The notes under the pieces are model-generated. The model was given only the letters and a program-made list of their open reading frames with translations, did not search any database and was not told the DNA's origin. A DNA stretch of 8,464 nt, taken from Deltaproteobacteria bacterium. GTDB taxonomy: Bacteria; Desulfobacterota; Desulfobacteria; C00003060; C00003106. The stretch covers positions 1 through 8,464 of the forward strand of contig JAFDAE010000150.1 of the NCBI GenBank assembly GCA_019314005.1, given 5' to 3'. Each line of letters starts with the position of its first letter. Positions within the stretch are counted from its first letter, which is position 1. A program made the translations under genes and the position numbers. Of this stretch, positions 1-5,469 are shown in pieces.

Positions 1-2
1 TG

Positions 3-77
3 ATACGAAAATTTGTAGCAGAAATCGAAAAAGTTATCGATTCTTCCTCTATAGTTTTATCCTCAAATTCAGAATAA
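3..77 (+). CDS. Possible C-terminal tail of a gene running in from the left edge
   Basis: An open frame enters from the left edge and ends at a TAA at 75-77. It gives 24 residues, IRKFVAEIEKVIDSSSIVLS followed by SNSE, with an amphipathic helix-like composition plausible for a protein C-terminus. The stretch is too short to assign to a family. No start is visible and the frame could be open by chance. It lies on the same strand as the TA remnant that follows. Confidence 0.25.
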   Translation: MRKFVAEIEKVIDSSSIVLSSNSE

Positions 78-274
78 AAATTAATAAACATCTTGATATA
101 TGTAGAGCTTTTGCCGTATATTTGGTGTTAAATTTGGCCTAAAAAGGAGTTGTCATCCATTGTTCGCTTCCGTTGATGAGTGGGAGAATGGCATATTCAC
201 GGAATTTCCTGTTTACCAGGAAATTTCAAGAGATGGAAAGTCAGCTAAAAAAGAATAATAACAAGGAAATATAA
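78..274. other. AT-rich intergenic stretch before the antitoxin remnant
   Basis: No confident gene is seen here. A frame open from 106 to a TAA at 256-258 contains a protein-like stretch (DEWENGIFTEFPVYQE, 175-222) that could be the end of a lost gene. A second small frame (ATG 188 to TAA 272-274) ends one base before the antitoxin start. Neither has a convincing ribosome binding site. The stretch holds a perfect inverted repeat at 203-225, listed separately, and must carry whatever promoter served the antitoxin. Confidence 0.3.
203..225. promoter_or_regulatory. Perfect 9-bp inverted repeat upstream of the antitoxin remnant
   Basis: AATTTCCTG (203-211) and CAGGAAATT (217-225) are exact reverse complements around a 5-base centre (TTTAC). 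The repeat lies 49 bp before the antitoxin ATG and is not followed by a T-run, so it does not look like a terminator. A site of this kind could be an autoregulatory operator for the TA operon. That is inference from position and symmetry only. Confidence 0.3.
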
Positions 275-508
275 ATGGATGAAAAACAATCAAAGATTGA
301 TTTCGAAAGAGAGCTGAAAAACATTTTAAAAACTAATCGGCGATATTTTTGGGACAAAGGCCCGTTAAATCACAGACGGGATAAATATATTATAATTGAG
401 CGTATTCTTGAATTTGGGACAGAGGTTGAAGTTGACGTCATTCAAAATTATTATGGAATTGAAGCTGTTAAATCGGTTGTAATAGAAAGTAGAGGGTTGA
501 GTCGACCA
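275..508 (+). pseudogene. Truncated DUF6922-like antitoxin (partner of an AbiEii-type toxin)
   Basis: The ATG at 275 has a good AAGGAA ribosome binding site six bases upstream. The first ~76 codons resemble small antitoxin-like proteins that precede AbiEii-family nucleotidyltransferase toxins: RYFWD at residues 23-27, IIIERILEFG at about 39-48, then YYGIEAVKSV and ESRGLS at 59-76. Homologues normally continue with a W-containing C-terminus of some 20-30 residues. Here the frame instead runs into a palindromic repeat and stays open to 688 with unrelated sequence, so the full translated product would be 137 aa with a nonsense second half. The neighbouring downstream frame is the matching toxin, which supports the assignment. 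The family name is from remembered sequence pattern, not a search. Confidence 0.55.
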
Positions 509-512
509 GAGG

Positions 513-609
513 CCAGTCAGAGCGGCACTGGAACTGCGTTATTCAGCCCTCGAAGTAAAATACTACGTCTTCGGACTGAAATGCCTTGTTCCTGCACCGC
601 TCTGACCGG
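513..609. repeat. 97-bp imperfect palindrome (MITE/REP-like element)
   Basis: The outer arms at 513-534 and 588-609 are 22 bp each and match as reverse complements at 18 of 22 positions; both contain the core GTCAGAGCGG or its complement. The inner arms continue the symmetry: ATTCAG pairs with CTGAAA and CGAAG (551-555) with CTTCG (569-573). The whole unit could fold into one long cruciform or RNA hairpin. It sits exactly where homology to the antitoxin ends and homology to the toxin has not yet begun. No transposase is encoded, so if mobile it would move in trans. A clear target-site duplication was not found. Confidence 0.6.
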
Positions 610-612
610 TGA

Positions 613-1152
613 GAAATCCGGGTTAGATTTTTTACACCGGAAGAATTTAACAGCCTTGAATTATCTGCCATCATTTCAAAAAAACTAAAATCCGATTTCA
701 AGGTTACAAAAAGCAAAATTACAAAAAATACTCTTGTCATGAGCTTGAATGAGGTTGGCTTCAGTCTCTTTACTTACAAATATCCTTTGTCGGAAGATAC
801 TGTAACAATGGAAAATATACCCATTCCTGTTGCTTCACAGATGGATTTATCTTTGATGAAGCTGGTGGCAATTAATCAGAGAGGAACATGTAAAGATTTC
901 ATAGACCTTAAAAGCTTGATTGAGGCGAACAAGTATACATTTAAATATCTTACAGAGAAACTTTCGGAAAAATACGATATTGGCAATGAAATGCACTTTC
1001 AACTAAAGAAGAGTCTTGTATATTTTGATGATGCTGAGAAAGATTTGAATATCCAAATGTATATCGAAAACAAGAGAATTTTTGAGATACTTAGTAAAAA
1101 AGAATGGCAGACAATAAAGGGATTCTTTGAAGGATTTGTAATGGAAAAATGA
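613..1152 (+). pseudogene. N-terminally truncated AbiEii/AbiGii-family nucleotidyltransferase toxin
   Basis: A frame open from 613 (after a TGA at 610-612) to the TGA at 1150-1152 encodes the C-terminal ~180 residues of an AbiEii-like toxin (DUF1814 superfamily). Visible family features in order are FFTPEEF near the broken end, SLFTYKYPL, then ASQMDLSLMKLVAINQRG and KDFIDLKSLI (about 833-921), and a C-terminal helical region with a YFDDAE motif (1021-1038). The N-terminal GGT and S-x-D-x-D catalytic motifs are absent; their place is taken by the palindrome at 513-609. The first in-frame ATG is at 739, so any product would be 137 aa without an active site. Just upstream, the +1 frame reads GEKSGLDF, so a lost T in the 6-T run near 628 is also possible. 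Confidence 0.65.
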
Positions 1153-1190
1153 TACTTGATAACCGCAGGCGCAGAGCGAAATATTTTGAG
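1153..1190. other. Short spacer with a repeat-like GCAGGCGCAGAGCG motif
   Basis: Between the two convergent TA remnants is a 38-bp spacer containing AACCGCAGGCGCAGAGCGAA, similar in style to the AACCGCAAATGGACGCAAAT repeat at 4992-5011. No terminator hairpin is visible. Confidence 0.3.
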
Positions 1191-1361
1191 TTATTGTTCG
1201 AAAGTAGATTTCACCCATGGAATTTCATTGTTCAGACTATTTATTAATTTTCTGTCAGCCGTCCACAATTCTGATTCAATTTCCTTTGCCACGGCCAGGT
1301 AAAAAGAATCATATAGTGTAGGCCTGGGGTGGTGAAAATCGCCGTGTATACAGATGGAATT
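1191..1361 (-). pseudogene. C-terminal fragment of a VapC-type PIN-domain toxin
   Basis: On the minus strand a 56-codon open frame ends in TAA at 1193-1191. It reads TLYDSFYLAVAKEIESELWT followed by ADRKLINSL, a clear match to the end of PIN-domain ribonucleases (the YD-x3-YL-A-x-A helix followed by the [LW]-x-T-x-D motif, where the Asp is one of the metal-binding acidic residues). Only about 40% of a usual ~130-aa VapC is present. The N-terminal half, with the first catalytic Asp, is missing, and the frame is closed upstream by a stop at 1364-1362. It lies downstream of, and on the same strand as, a Phd/YefM antitoxin, the normal antitoxin-toxin order. The toxin cannot be active in this form. 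Confidence 0.7.
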
Positions 1362-1396
1362 TTAATCCCATTTTAGTTCCATATATTCAAGTGCCA

Positions 1397-1451
1397 GGTT
1401 TCAGGTGTCAGGAATGATGAACAGAGGCGCTGGCACCTGACACCTGAAACC
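1397..1451. repeat. Inverted repeat with perfect 16-bp arms
   Basis: GGTTTCAGGTGTCAGG (1397-1412) and its exact complement (1436-1451) flank a 23-base centre that ends in GGCA. The unit lies between the Phd remnant and the VapC remnant, and the last residues of the Phd frame are translated from it. This is either a small palindromic repeat that joined the two broken genes or a hairpin left by a deletion. AGGTGTCAGG-type repeats are common dispersed sequences in related genomes, as I recall them. Confidence 0.7.
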
Positions 1452-1629
1452 AAATAGCCATGGCAATCTTAGCAAACAACAGTCTTGATTTACACCCGCT
1501 GATCATCGCCGCTTTAGGCTGGCCATGGGAATTAAGAATAACGCGTTTTTTGGCGAAAACAACTTCGTTAATAATTTTAGAAAGTCTGTTTTTTGCTTCG
1601 GCAATACTTACATTAATATGTTTGTTCAT
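1408..1629 (-). pseudogene. Phd/YefM-family antitoxin with a replaced C-terminus
   Basis: The start ATG is at 1629-1627, with an AGGGAA ribosome binding site about eight bases upstream on the minus strand. Residues 1-44 are a typical Phd/YefM N-terminal DNA-binding domain: MNKHINVSIAEAKNRLSKII, then KRVILNSHGQPKAAMIS. A longer open frame starts at 1704, but those 25 extra residues precede the family's usual start. After the AAMIS motif the sequence no longer resembles the family's toxin-binding tail. The last ~15 residues come from the 1397-1451 inverted repeat. DNA binding could be retained; toxin neutralisation is probably lost. The cognate toxin is the broken PIN fragment at 1191-1361. Confidence 0.7.
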
Positions 1630-1700
1630 AATTTGTTCCCTGAACGCAAACATTGGCAGGCATTTTGCGTCCCTTTCATTGGTGACTGAAATAAAAACGT

Positions 1701-1727
1701 TCAAGTTTTTTGGTGAAATGCCGATAA
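1701..1727 (+). promoter_or_regulatory. Sigma-28 (FliA) promoter of fliD
   Basis: TCAAGTTT (1701-1708), an 11-base spacer and GCCGATAA (1720-1727) match the enterobacterial sigma-28 consensus TAAAGTTT-N11-GCCGATAA at 15 of 16 positions with exact spacing. Transcription would begin near 1734, giving an ~80-base leader before the fliD ATG. A late flagellar promoter is what is expected for a filament cap gene. The promoter overlaps the 5' side of the Phd remnant on the other strand, so it lies right at the border between the decayed TA region and the flagellar block. Confidence 0.85.
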
Positions 1728-1813
1728 TATATGAAATTGGAGCAGGCCAAAAGGCGCCGGGTAAAGAAGGACGGTCCGGGGTCTAAGTCCGCAAAAATAA
1801 AAAAGGAGTGATC

Positions 1814-3976
1814 ATGACCATCTCAGTCGGAGGTCTCATATCAGGTCTTGATACCAACAGTATGATTGAGCAGCTTTTGGAGTTGCAGCAGCGGCCCATT
1901 GTTATGCTCCAACAACAGGAGGCCGCTTATCAGGTGAAATTGACCGCCTATGGGAGCCTGAAGGGCGTTCTGGACAGCATGAAATCTGCTGCGCAGGCGC
2001 TGGATGCCGCAAGCGATCTCACTGGTTTTTCTACCTCTTCCGGCGATGCCGCTCTGTTTACGTCATCGGCAGACAGTTCTGCCGCTACGGGAACTCACAA
2101 CGTCACGGTGAAGCAGTTGGCCAGGGAACACATGGTCAAGAGTGCAGCGTTTACCGGAACAGAAGAGATTCTGGAATTTAAGGTTGATGCGAACAACAAA
2201 TTTATCGATTTTACGGAAAATACCGGTGGCGGCGCCAGCGCTGAGATAGCTGCCACCCTCACTGAAGGAAGTTACACTGTCTCTGAGTTGGAAACCCATA
2301 TAAAAACACAATTGGAAGCAGCTTCTGATGGTGCGCCCAGTGCCAATAATATCGACTACACCGTATCATATGACAATACCACAAAGAAATTTACTATCCA
2401 AGAGAACGGTTCCAGCCTCACACAATTAGATCTTCGCTGGGCTACAGGTGCAAATAACGCCAACAGCGCATCATCCCTTCTCGGGTTTGATGCTGCTGAT
2501 GATACAGGGGCAGTCACCTACACCAGCGATAATCAAGTGGGCGAGGGGACCATTCATCTTGAAATAGGAAGCACGTTTACTATTGATTCGACCAATAACA
2601 AACTTAATTTTAAGGAAGATGAGTTGGGCGCTAATCCGTTAAGTGCTGAACTGACGGCCACCATCGCAAGCGGCACCTATACGATTTCAGACCTGGAAAC
2701 AGAAATAAAAACCCGGCTTGAAGCAGAATCCACTGCATCCGGTTATGGTATAACTTACACCGTATCTTACGACAATTCCACACAAAAGTTCACTATCCAA
2801 GGGGCTAATCTTGATGAATTAAAGGTTCTCTGGAAGACTGGCGCAAATGGGGCCGACAATACAGGCACAAGTGCCGCATCCATTTTAGGTTACACTGATA
2901 CTGCGGATGATGAAAGCGCTGTCAGCTACACTGCCGCAAATACAGTAGGAACTGTATATGACATTTCAATTTCCGCCACGGACACCATCGAAGATGTGGC
3001 CGATGCGATCAACGATGCAGATGCAGGGGTCCAGGCGGCCGTAATCTTTGACGGGACAAATTATTATCTTACCCTGAGCGCTGAAGATAGTGGGGCGGCC
3101 AATGTCATCAACTTAACCGTGACCGACATAGATGGTGACAACGCGGATACGAACGGCCTCTCCCGGTTAGCTTACCGCGAGGGTGGAACAACAAGACTGA
3201 CCCAGACCCAGGATGCTTTGGACTCTCTCATCCATGTGGACGGTGTAACAGACATCGCCAGATCAACCAACACCATTGACGATGTAATCGAGGGTGTGAC
3301 CATCACCCTCACGGACGTCCATGCAATTCCGGCCAGCGAGTCCGACACCCTGACCGTGAGCAGGAATACTTCGACGGCGGTCTCAAAGATCAATTCTTTT
3401 GTATCCGCTTACAACAACGTGCTGGATTTTTTCGAAACGTACCAGGGCTACGATGAAGACACCGAAATAGCAGGCTCTCTACAGGGCGATAGCACCACCA
3501 ATCAGATACGAAATAATTTAAGAAGACTTGTCAGCCAGGATATTACGGGTGTTAACACATTCAGTCGCCTATCCAACCTCGGTATTATTCTTAACGACGA
3601 AGGGCGTCTGGAGGTCAATTCCACAACCCTCAATGATGCACTCGATGATAATTTTGACGATGTGATCCAGTTTTTCACGCAGTCCACAACGGGATCGGAA
3701 GGGTTTGGCGTGCGCATGGTGGACATCCTGGATGCGACACTCGATTCCACAGACGGAACCCTTGCTGCGAGGACGGATGGCATCCAAACCAGCATAGACG
3801 GTATTGAGGACCAGGTTGAACGTATAGAGATGCGCAACCTGGCATGGGAAGCGCGTACCAGGGCCCAATTCAATGTGCTGGAATTGCTTCTTTCCGACTA
3901 TCAGAACACCGGGAATTATTTGAGCCAGCAGATCCTGGGCATGCAGAATCTGAACAACTTTATATCAAGCAGGTAA
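1814..3976 (+). CDS. fliD: FliD, flagellar filament cap protein (HAP2)
   Basis: FliD forms the cap at the tip of the flagellum under which exported flagellin polymerises. The start is set at ATG 1814, six bases after GGAG; a GTG at 1808 overlaps the Shine-Dalgarno itself. The 720-aa product begins MTISVGGLISGLDTNSMIEQ, the classic FliD_N motif (residues 1-30, within a domain to about 110). The C-terminal FliD_C domain spans about 455-715, with SRLSNLGI near 584-591, a DGTLAARTDGI segment at 647-657 and a coiled-coil end finishing in NYLSQQILGMQNLN. Between them, residues 119-243 and 250-379 are tandem copies of one unit, followed by a flagellin hook IN-like motif (about 384-435). The protein is longer than many FliDs (about 450-500 aa) because of these inserts. 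There is no signal peptide, as expected for type III export. Expression is likely from the sigma-28 promoter at 1701-1727. Confidence 0.95.
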   Translation: MTISVGGLISGLDTNSMIEQLLELQQRPIVMLQQQEAAYQVKLTAYGSLKGVLDSMKSAAQALDAASDLTGFSTSSGDAALFTSSADSSAATGTHNVTVKQLAREHMVKSAAFTGTEEILEFKVDANNKFIDFTENTGGGASAEIAATLTEGSYTVSELETHIKTQLEAASDGAPSANNIDYTVSYDNTTKKFTIQENGSSLTQLDLRWATGANNANSASSLLGFDAADDTGAVTYTSDNQVGEGTIHLEIGSTFTIDSTNNKLNFKEDELGANPLSAELTATIASGTYTISDLETEIKTRLEAESTASGYGITYTVSYDNSTQKFTIQGANLDELKVLWKTGANGADNTGTSAASILGYTDTADDESAVSYTAANTVGTVYDISISATDTIEDVADAINDADAGVQAAVIFDGTNYYLTLSAEDSGAANVINLTVTDIDGDNADTNGLSRLAYREGGTTRLTQTQDALDSLIHVDGVTDIARSTNTIDDVIEGVTITLTDVHAIPASESDTLTVSRNTSTAVSKINSFVSAYNNVLDFFETYQGYDEDTEIAGSLQGDSTTNQIRNNLRRLVSQDITGVNTFSRLSNLGIILNDEGRLEVNSTTLNDALDDNFDDVIQFFTQSTTGSEGFGVRMVDILDATLDSTDGTLAARTDGIQTSIDGIEDQVERIEMRNLAWEARTRAQFNVLELLLSDYQNTGNYLSQQILGMQNLNNFISSR
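2168..2950 (+). repeat. Tandem ~125-residue duplication inside fliD
   Basis: Copy A (2168-2542) and copy B (2561-2950) encode parallel strings of motifs: a D-x-x-N-N-K stretch, AEIAATLTEGSYTVSELETH against AELTATIASGTYTISDLETE, then IKTQLEAA/IKTRLEAE, YTVSYDNTTKKFTIQ/YTVSYDNSTQKFTIQ, TGANNAN/TGANGAD, SLLGF/SILGY, and a VxYT...VG ending. DNA identity is high locally (for example TACACCGTATC at 2358 and 2757) but has drifted elsewhere, so the duplication is not recent. The units lie in the surface-exposed variable part of the cap protein. Confidence 0.85.
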
Positions 3977-4110
3977 AGTAACCGTTCAGGGGTTCAAAGG
4001 TTCAGGGGTCACTGAAAACCCGCCTGACGTCCGGCGGGCAGGTCTAAACGGTCTTGCACTAAGAAGTTCATGGTGAGCTTTGCATAGCGTTGAATTAACG
4101 ATGCATAACA
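3977..4110. repeat. Cluster of small dispersed repeats downstream of fliD
   Basis: Three elements are packed here. GTTCAGGGG occurs twice as a direct repeat (3984-3992 and 4000-4008). A GC-rich hairpin has stem CCCGCC (4019-4024) and GGCGGG (4033-4038). A bulged hairpin has arms TGCAT/CGTT (4081-4091) and AACGATGCA (4097-4105). None has a T-run placed for intrinsic termination, so transcription from fliD into fliS may pass through. No gene is seen. Confidence 0.55.
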
Positions 4111-4197
4111 AATGCCTAAGTTTCTAAAAACACTGGACTCCGGCTTTCGCCGGAGTGACGAATTTTTGGACTTTTTACGAGTTCATCTAACTTAAAT
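4111..4197. repeat. Dispersed hairpin repeat (CTCCGGC-TTTC-GCCGGAG unit)
   Basis: ACTCCGGC (4137-4144) and GCCGGAGT (4149-4156) form a perfect 8-bp stem with a TTTC loop. The flanks include CTAAAAACACTGG before it and GTGACGAATTTTTGGAC then TTTTTACGAGTTCATC after it. I recognise the style as a short intergenic repeat found in many copies in deltaproteobacterial genomes (recalled, not searched). It could weakly terminate or process the fliD transcript, but the T-tract begins about six bases after the stem. Confidence 0.55.
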
Positions 4198-4224
4198 ACC
4201 TGAGTAGAGAAAGGAGCTGATTTG

Positions 4225-4662
4225 ATGACACTATCAGGATGCGCCGGCTACAGAAACGTGATAGTCAATACGACAGAGAGCAAAGAAGAGATACTCTTGA
4301 TGCTCTATGAAAGCGCCCTCATTTCTCTGAGAATCGCACGTAGAGGGATCAGAGAAAAAAATCCCAAACTAAAGGGCGAGAAGATTTCAAAGGTCCTGGC
4401 GATCCTGACGGAGCTTGACTGTGCGCTTGACAGGGAAAACGGCGGGGATCTGGCAGAAAAAATGGCGGCACTGTATGGCTATATGATGAATCGACTGACC
4501 ACCGCAAATATTAAGAATGATCCTAAAGTACTGGAGGAGGTGGAACGGCTCCTGGGCGAACTGTATGAAGGCTTCAAGCAAATTGCCGGGCAAGATGTGC
4601 TGCCTGTTTATACCGAAAACGCTGAACCGGAAATGATGAGAGGAGTGAGTATTGCAATCTGA
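4225..4662 (+). CDS. fliS: FliS, flagellin export chaperone
   Basis: FliS binds the C-terminus of newly made flagellin in the cytoplasm, prevents its polymerisation and delivers it to the flagellar type III export gate. ATG 4225 is chosen because AAGGAG (4211-4216) lies eight bases upstream; an in-frame TTG at 4222 is less likely. The 145-aa product is close to the usual 120-140 aa. It shows the family's early Y-R-N-x-x-V segment (residues 9-14), the helix ending ILLMLYESALISLRIARRGI (23-42), and four predicted helices, with the late WxxL-type region replaced by LLGELYEGFKQI (109-120). The start GCAGYRN is slightly unusual. The tail beyond residue 122 is not conserved in the family. It sits between fliD and a fliT-like gene, the standard fliDST order, and overlaps the latter by 11 bp. 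Confidence 0.9.
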   Translation: MTLSGCAGYRNVIVNTTESKEEILLMLYESALISLRIARRGIREKNPKLKGEKISKVLAILTELDCALDRENGGDLAEKMAALYGYMMNRLTTANIKNDPKVLEEVERLLGELYEGFKQIAGQDVLPVYTENAEPEMMRGVSIAI

Positions 4663-4984
4663 GACACATGAAGCTCTGTACAGAAGTCTTGCGGATATTA
4701 CCCATAGGACCAAGTTTGCCCTGGGTCAAGATGATTCCCGGGAACTCATGAGTCTGCTCCGAGAACACAGGGATGTGATGGGTAAGATCAACCGGGCGGG
4801 CCTGAGCCGGGATATTAAGCTATTTAAACTGGTTGAAGAAATGTACAAACAGGTTCAGGAGGTTGTTGAGGAAATCGGGAAACGGCGGAATGAACTGGGT
4901 CGCCAACTCATAATGTTTGAAAAGAAAAAAAAGGTTACTGCGGCTTATGCCGGAGCCATGCTTCCTATAATGGCAATTATATGA
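4652..4984 (+). CDS. FliT-like flagellar protein, probable FliD chaperone
   Basis: This small helical protein (110 aa) resembles FliT-type export chaperones. Known FliT holds FliD in the cytoplasm before export and in enterobacteria also inhibits FlhDC; only the chaperone role is likely here. The start is TTG 4652, preceded by GAGGAG at 4640-4645. The frame overlaps the end of fliS by 11 bp, suggesting translational coupling. The protein is charged and heptad-rich (residues 55-85, LVEEMYKQVQEVVEEIGKRR) and ends with a KKKKVTAAYAG segment that resembles the R/K-x-x-AY ending of many FliTs, followed by a short hydrophobic tail. FliT sequences diverge quickly, so the call rests on size, helical character and position after fliD and fliS. 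Confidence 0.7.
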   Translation: MQSETHEALYRSLADITHRTKFALGQDDSRELMSLLREHRDVMGKINRAGLSRDIKLFKLVEEMYKQVQEVVEEIGKRRNELGRQLIMFEKKKKVTAAYAGAMLPIMAII

Positions 4985-4994
4985 TTTATTTAAC

Positions 4995-5014
4995 CGCAAA
5001 TGGACGCAAATGGA
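4995..5014. repeat. Two perfect tandem copies of CGCAAATGGA
   Basis: CGCAAATGGA occurs at 4995-5004 and 5005-5014, preceded by TTTAAC. The motif is a short form of a common intergenic tandem repeat type in this kind of genome. It fills the space between fliT and the flaG promoter and shows no coding or terminator signal. Confidence 0.6.
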
Positions 5015-5030
5015 CATGTATAAAAACGCC

Positions 5031-5057
5031 TAAAGTTTCTGAGAAATAATCCGATAA
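5031..5057 (+). promoter_or_regulatory. Sigma-28 (FliA) promoter of flaG and the signalling genes
   Basis: TAAAGTTT (5031-5038), 11 bases, then TCCGATAA (5050-5057) match TAAAGTTT-N11-GCCGATAA at 15 of 16 positions, with a perfect -35 element and exact spacing. Initiation near 5064 would leave a ~30-base leader containing the AAGGAGG ribosome binding site of flaG. The two genes after flaG have short spacers (28 and 16 bp) and no visible promoter, so they are probably read from here too. Confidence 0.85.
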
Positions 5058-5093
5058 CCAAGGAAAGAACAAGGTAAGGAGGTATGAATTATT

Positions 5094-5441
5094 ATGATAA
5101 CAGAATCTATTACAGCATCAGAAAAGAGCGTGACTCCGTCGGTTCAGGCAAGGCTTCCTTCGGAGCAGGAGGCAACTAAGGACAAAGAAGTTCAAAAGTC
5201 TGTTCAAAGGGAAAGTATGCCTGACTCGGATGGACTGGCAGCGGATATGCAGAAGAATCTTAATATTATTCATAATGTGGATCTGCAATTTTCAGTTCAA
5301 AAATCTTCAGGCAAAGTTATGGTAATTGTCACGGATGAAGAATCCGGCGAGGTTATAAGAGAGATTCCGCCCAAAGAGCTTGTTAAATTTGCCAACAAAT
5401 TCGACGAGATGGTTGGCATGTTGTTTGATCGAACAGGTTAA
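5094..5441 (+). CDS. flaG: FlaG family flagellar protein
   Basis: FlaG proteins affect filament length and are encoded next to fliD in many bacteria; their exact role is unclear. The 115-aa product has a disordered, Ser/Gln/Glu-rich N-terminal half (1-50) and the conserved FlaG domain at about 52-113. That domain has LQFSVQKSSGKVMVIVTD (64-81), the hallmark SGEVIREIPPKE (84-95) and the C-terminal MVGMLFDRTG. ATG 5094 lies 11 bases after GGAGG (5078-5082). An ATG at 5084 is closer to that site but in the wrong frame. It is preceded by its own sigma-28 promoter and followed after 28 bp by a response regulator gene. Unlike the common flaG-fliD-fliS order, it lies after fliT. Confidence 0.93.
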   Translation: MITESITASEKSVTPSVQARLPSEQEATKDKEVQKSVQRESMPDSDGLAADMQKNLNIIHNVDLQFSVQKSSGKVMVIVTDEESGEVIREIPPKELVKFANKFDEMVGMLFDRTG

Positions 5442-5469
5442 GGAAATCCTTGGAGTTATATCTTGATAA

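Noticed and set aside
498..613. TGAG at 498-501 and 610-613 as a target-site duplication of the palindrome
   Set aside because: The left copy is 11 bases outside the symmetric arm, and a 4-base match is expected by chance.
1460..1786. Plus-strand open frame of 108 codons between the TA remnants and fliD
   Set aside because: It lies opposite the Phd antitoxin, which has recognisable family motifs and a ribosome binding site. This frame has neither and spans the fliD promoter.
1808..1816. GTG 1808 as the fliD start
   Set aside because: It overlaps the Shine-Dalgarno GGAG and adds two residues before the canonical MTISVGG start at ATG 1814.
3502..3873. Minus-strand open frames of about 100-120 codons within fliD
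   Set aside because: They are antisense to the conserved FliD C-terminal domain, are rich in Ser/Arg/Val typical of shadow frames, and have no recognisable domain.
4115..4145. Possible sigma-28 -35 element (CTAAGTTT) upstream of fliS
   Set aside because: No GCCGATAA-like -10 follows at 11 bases; the spacing falls into the CTCCGGC hairpin repeat, and the TAAGTTTCT sequence appears to belong to that repeat unit.
4137..4167. CTCCGGC/GCCGGAG hairpin as a strong intrinsic terminator of fliD
   Set aside because: The T-tract starts about six bases after the stem and the hairpin belongs to a dispersed repeat; at most weak termination can be proposed.
4995..5014. Tandem CGCAAATGGA as a possible CRISPR or regulatory iteron array
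   Set aside because: There are only two adjacent 10-base copies with no spacers and no replication or cas genes nearby.
5084..5096. ATG 5084 as the flaG start, closer to the Shine-Dalgarno
   Set aside because: It is in a different frame from the FlaG domain and only one base from GGAGG; ATG 5094 opens the correct frame.
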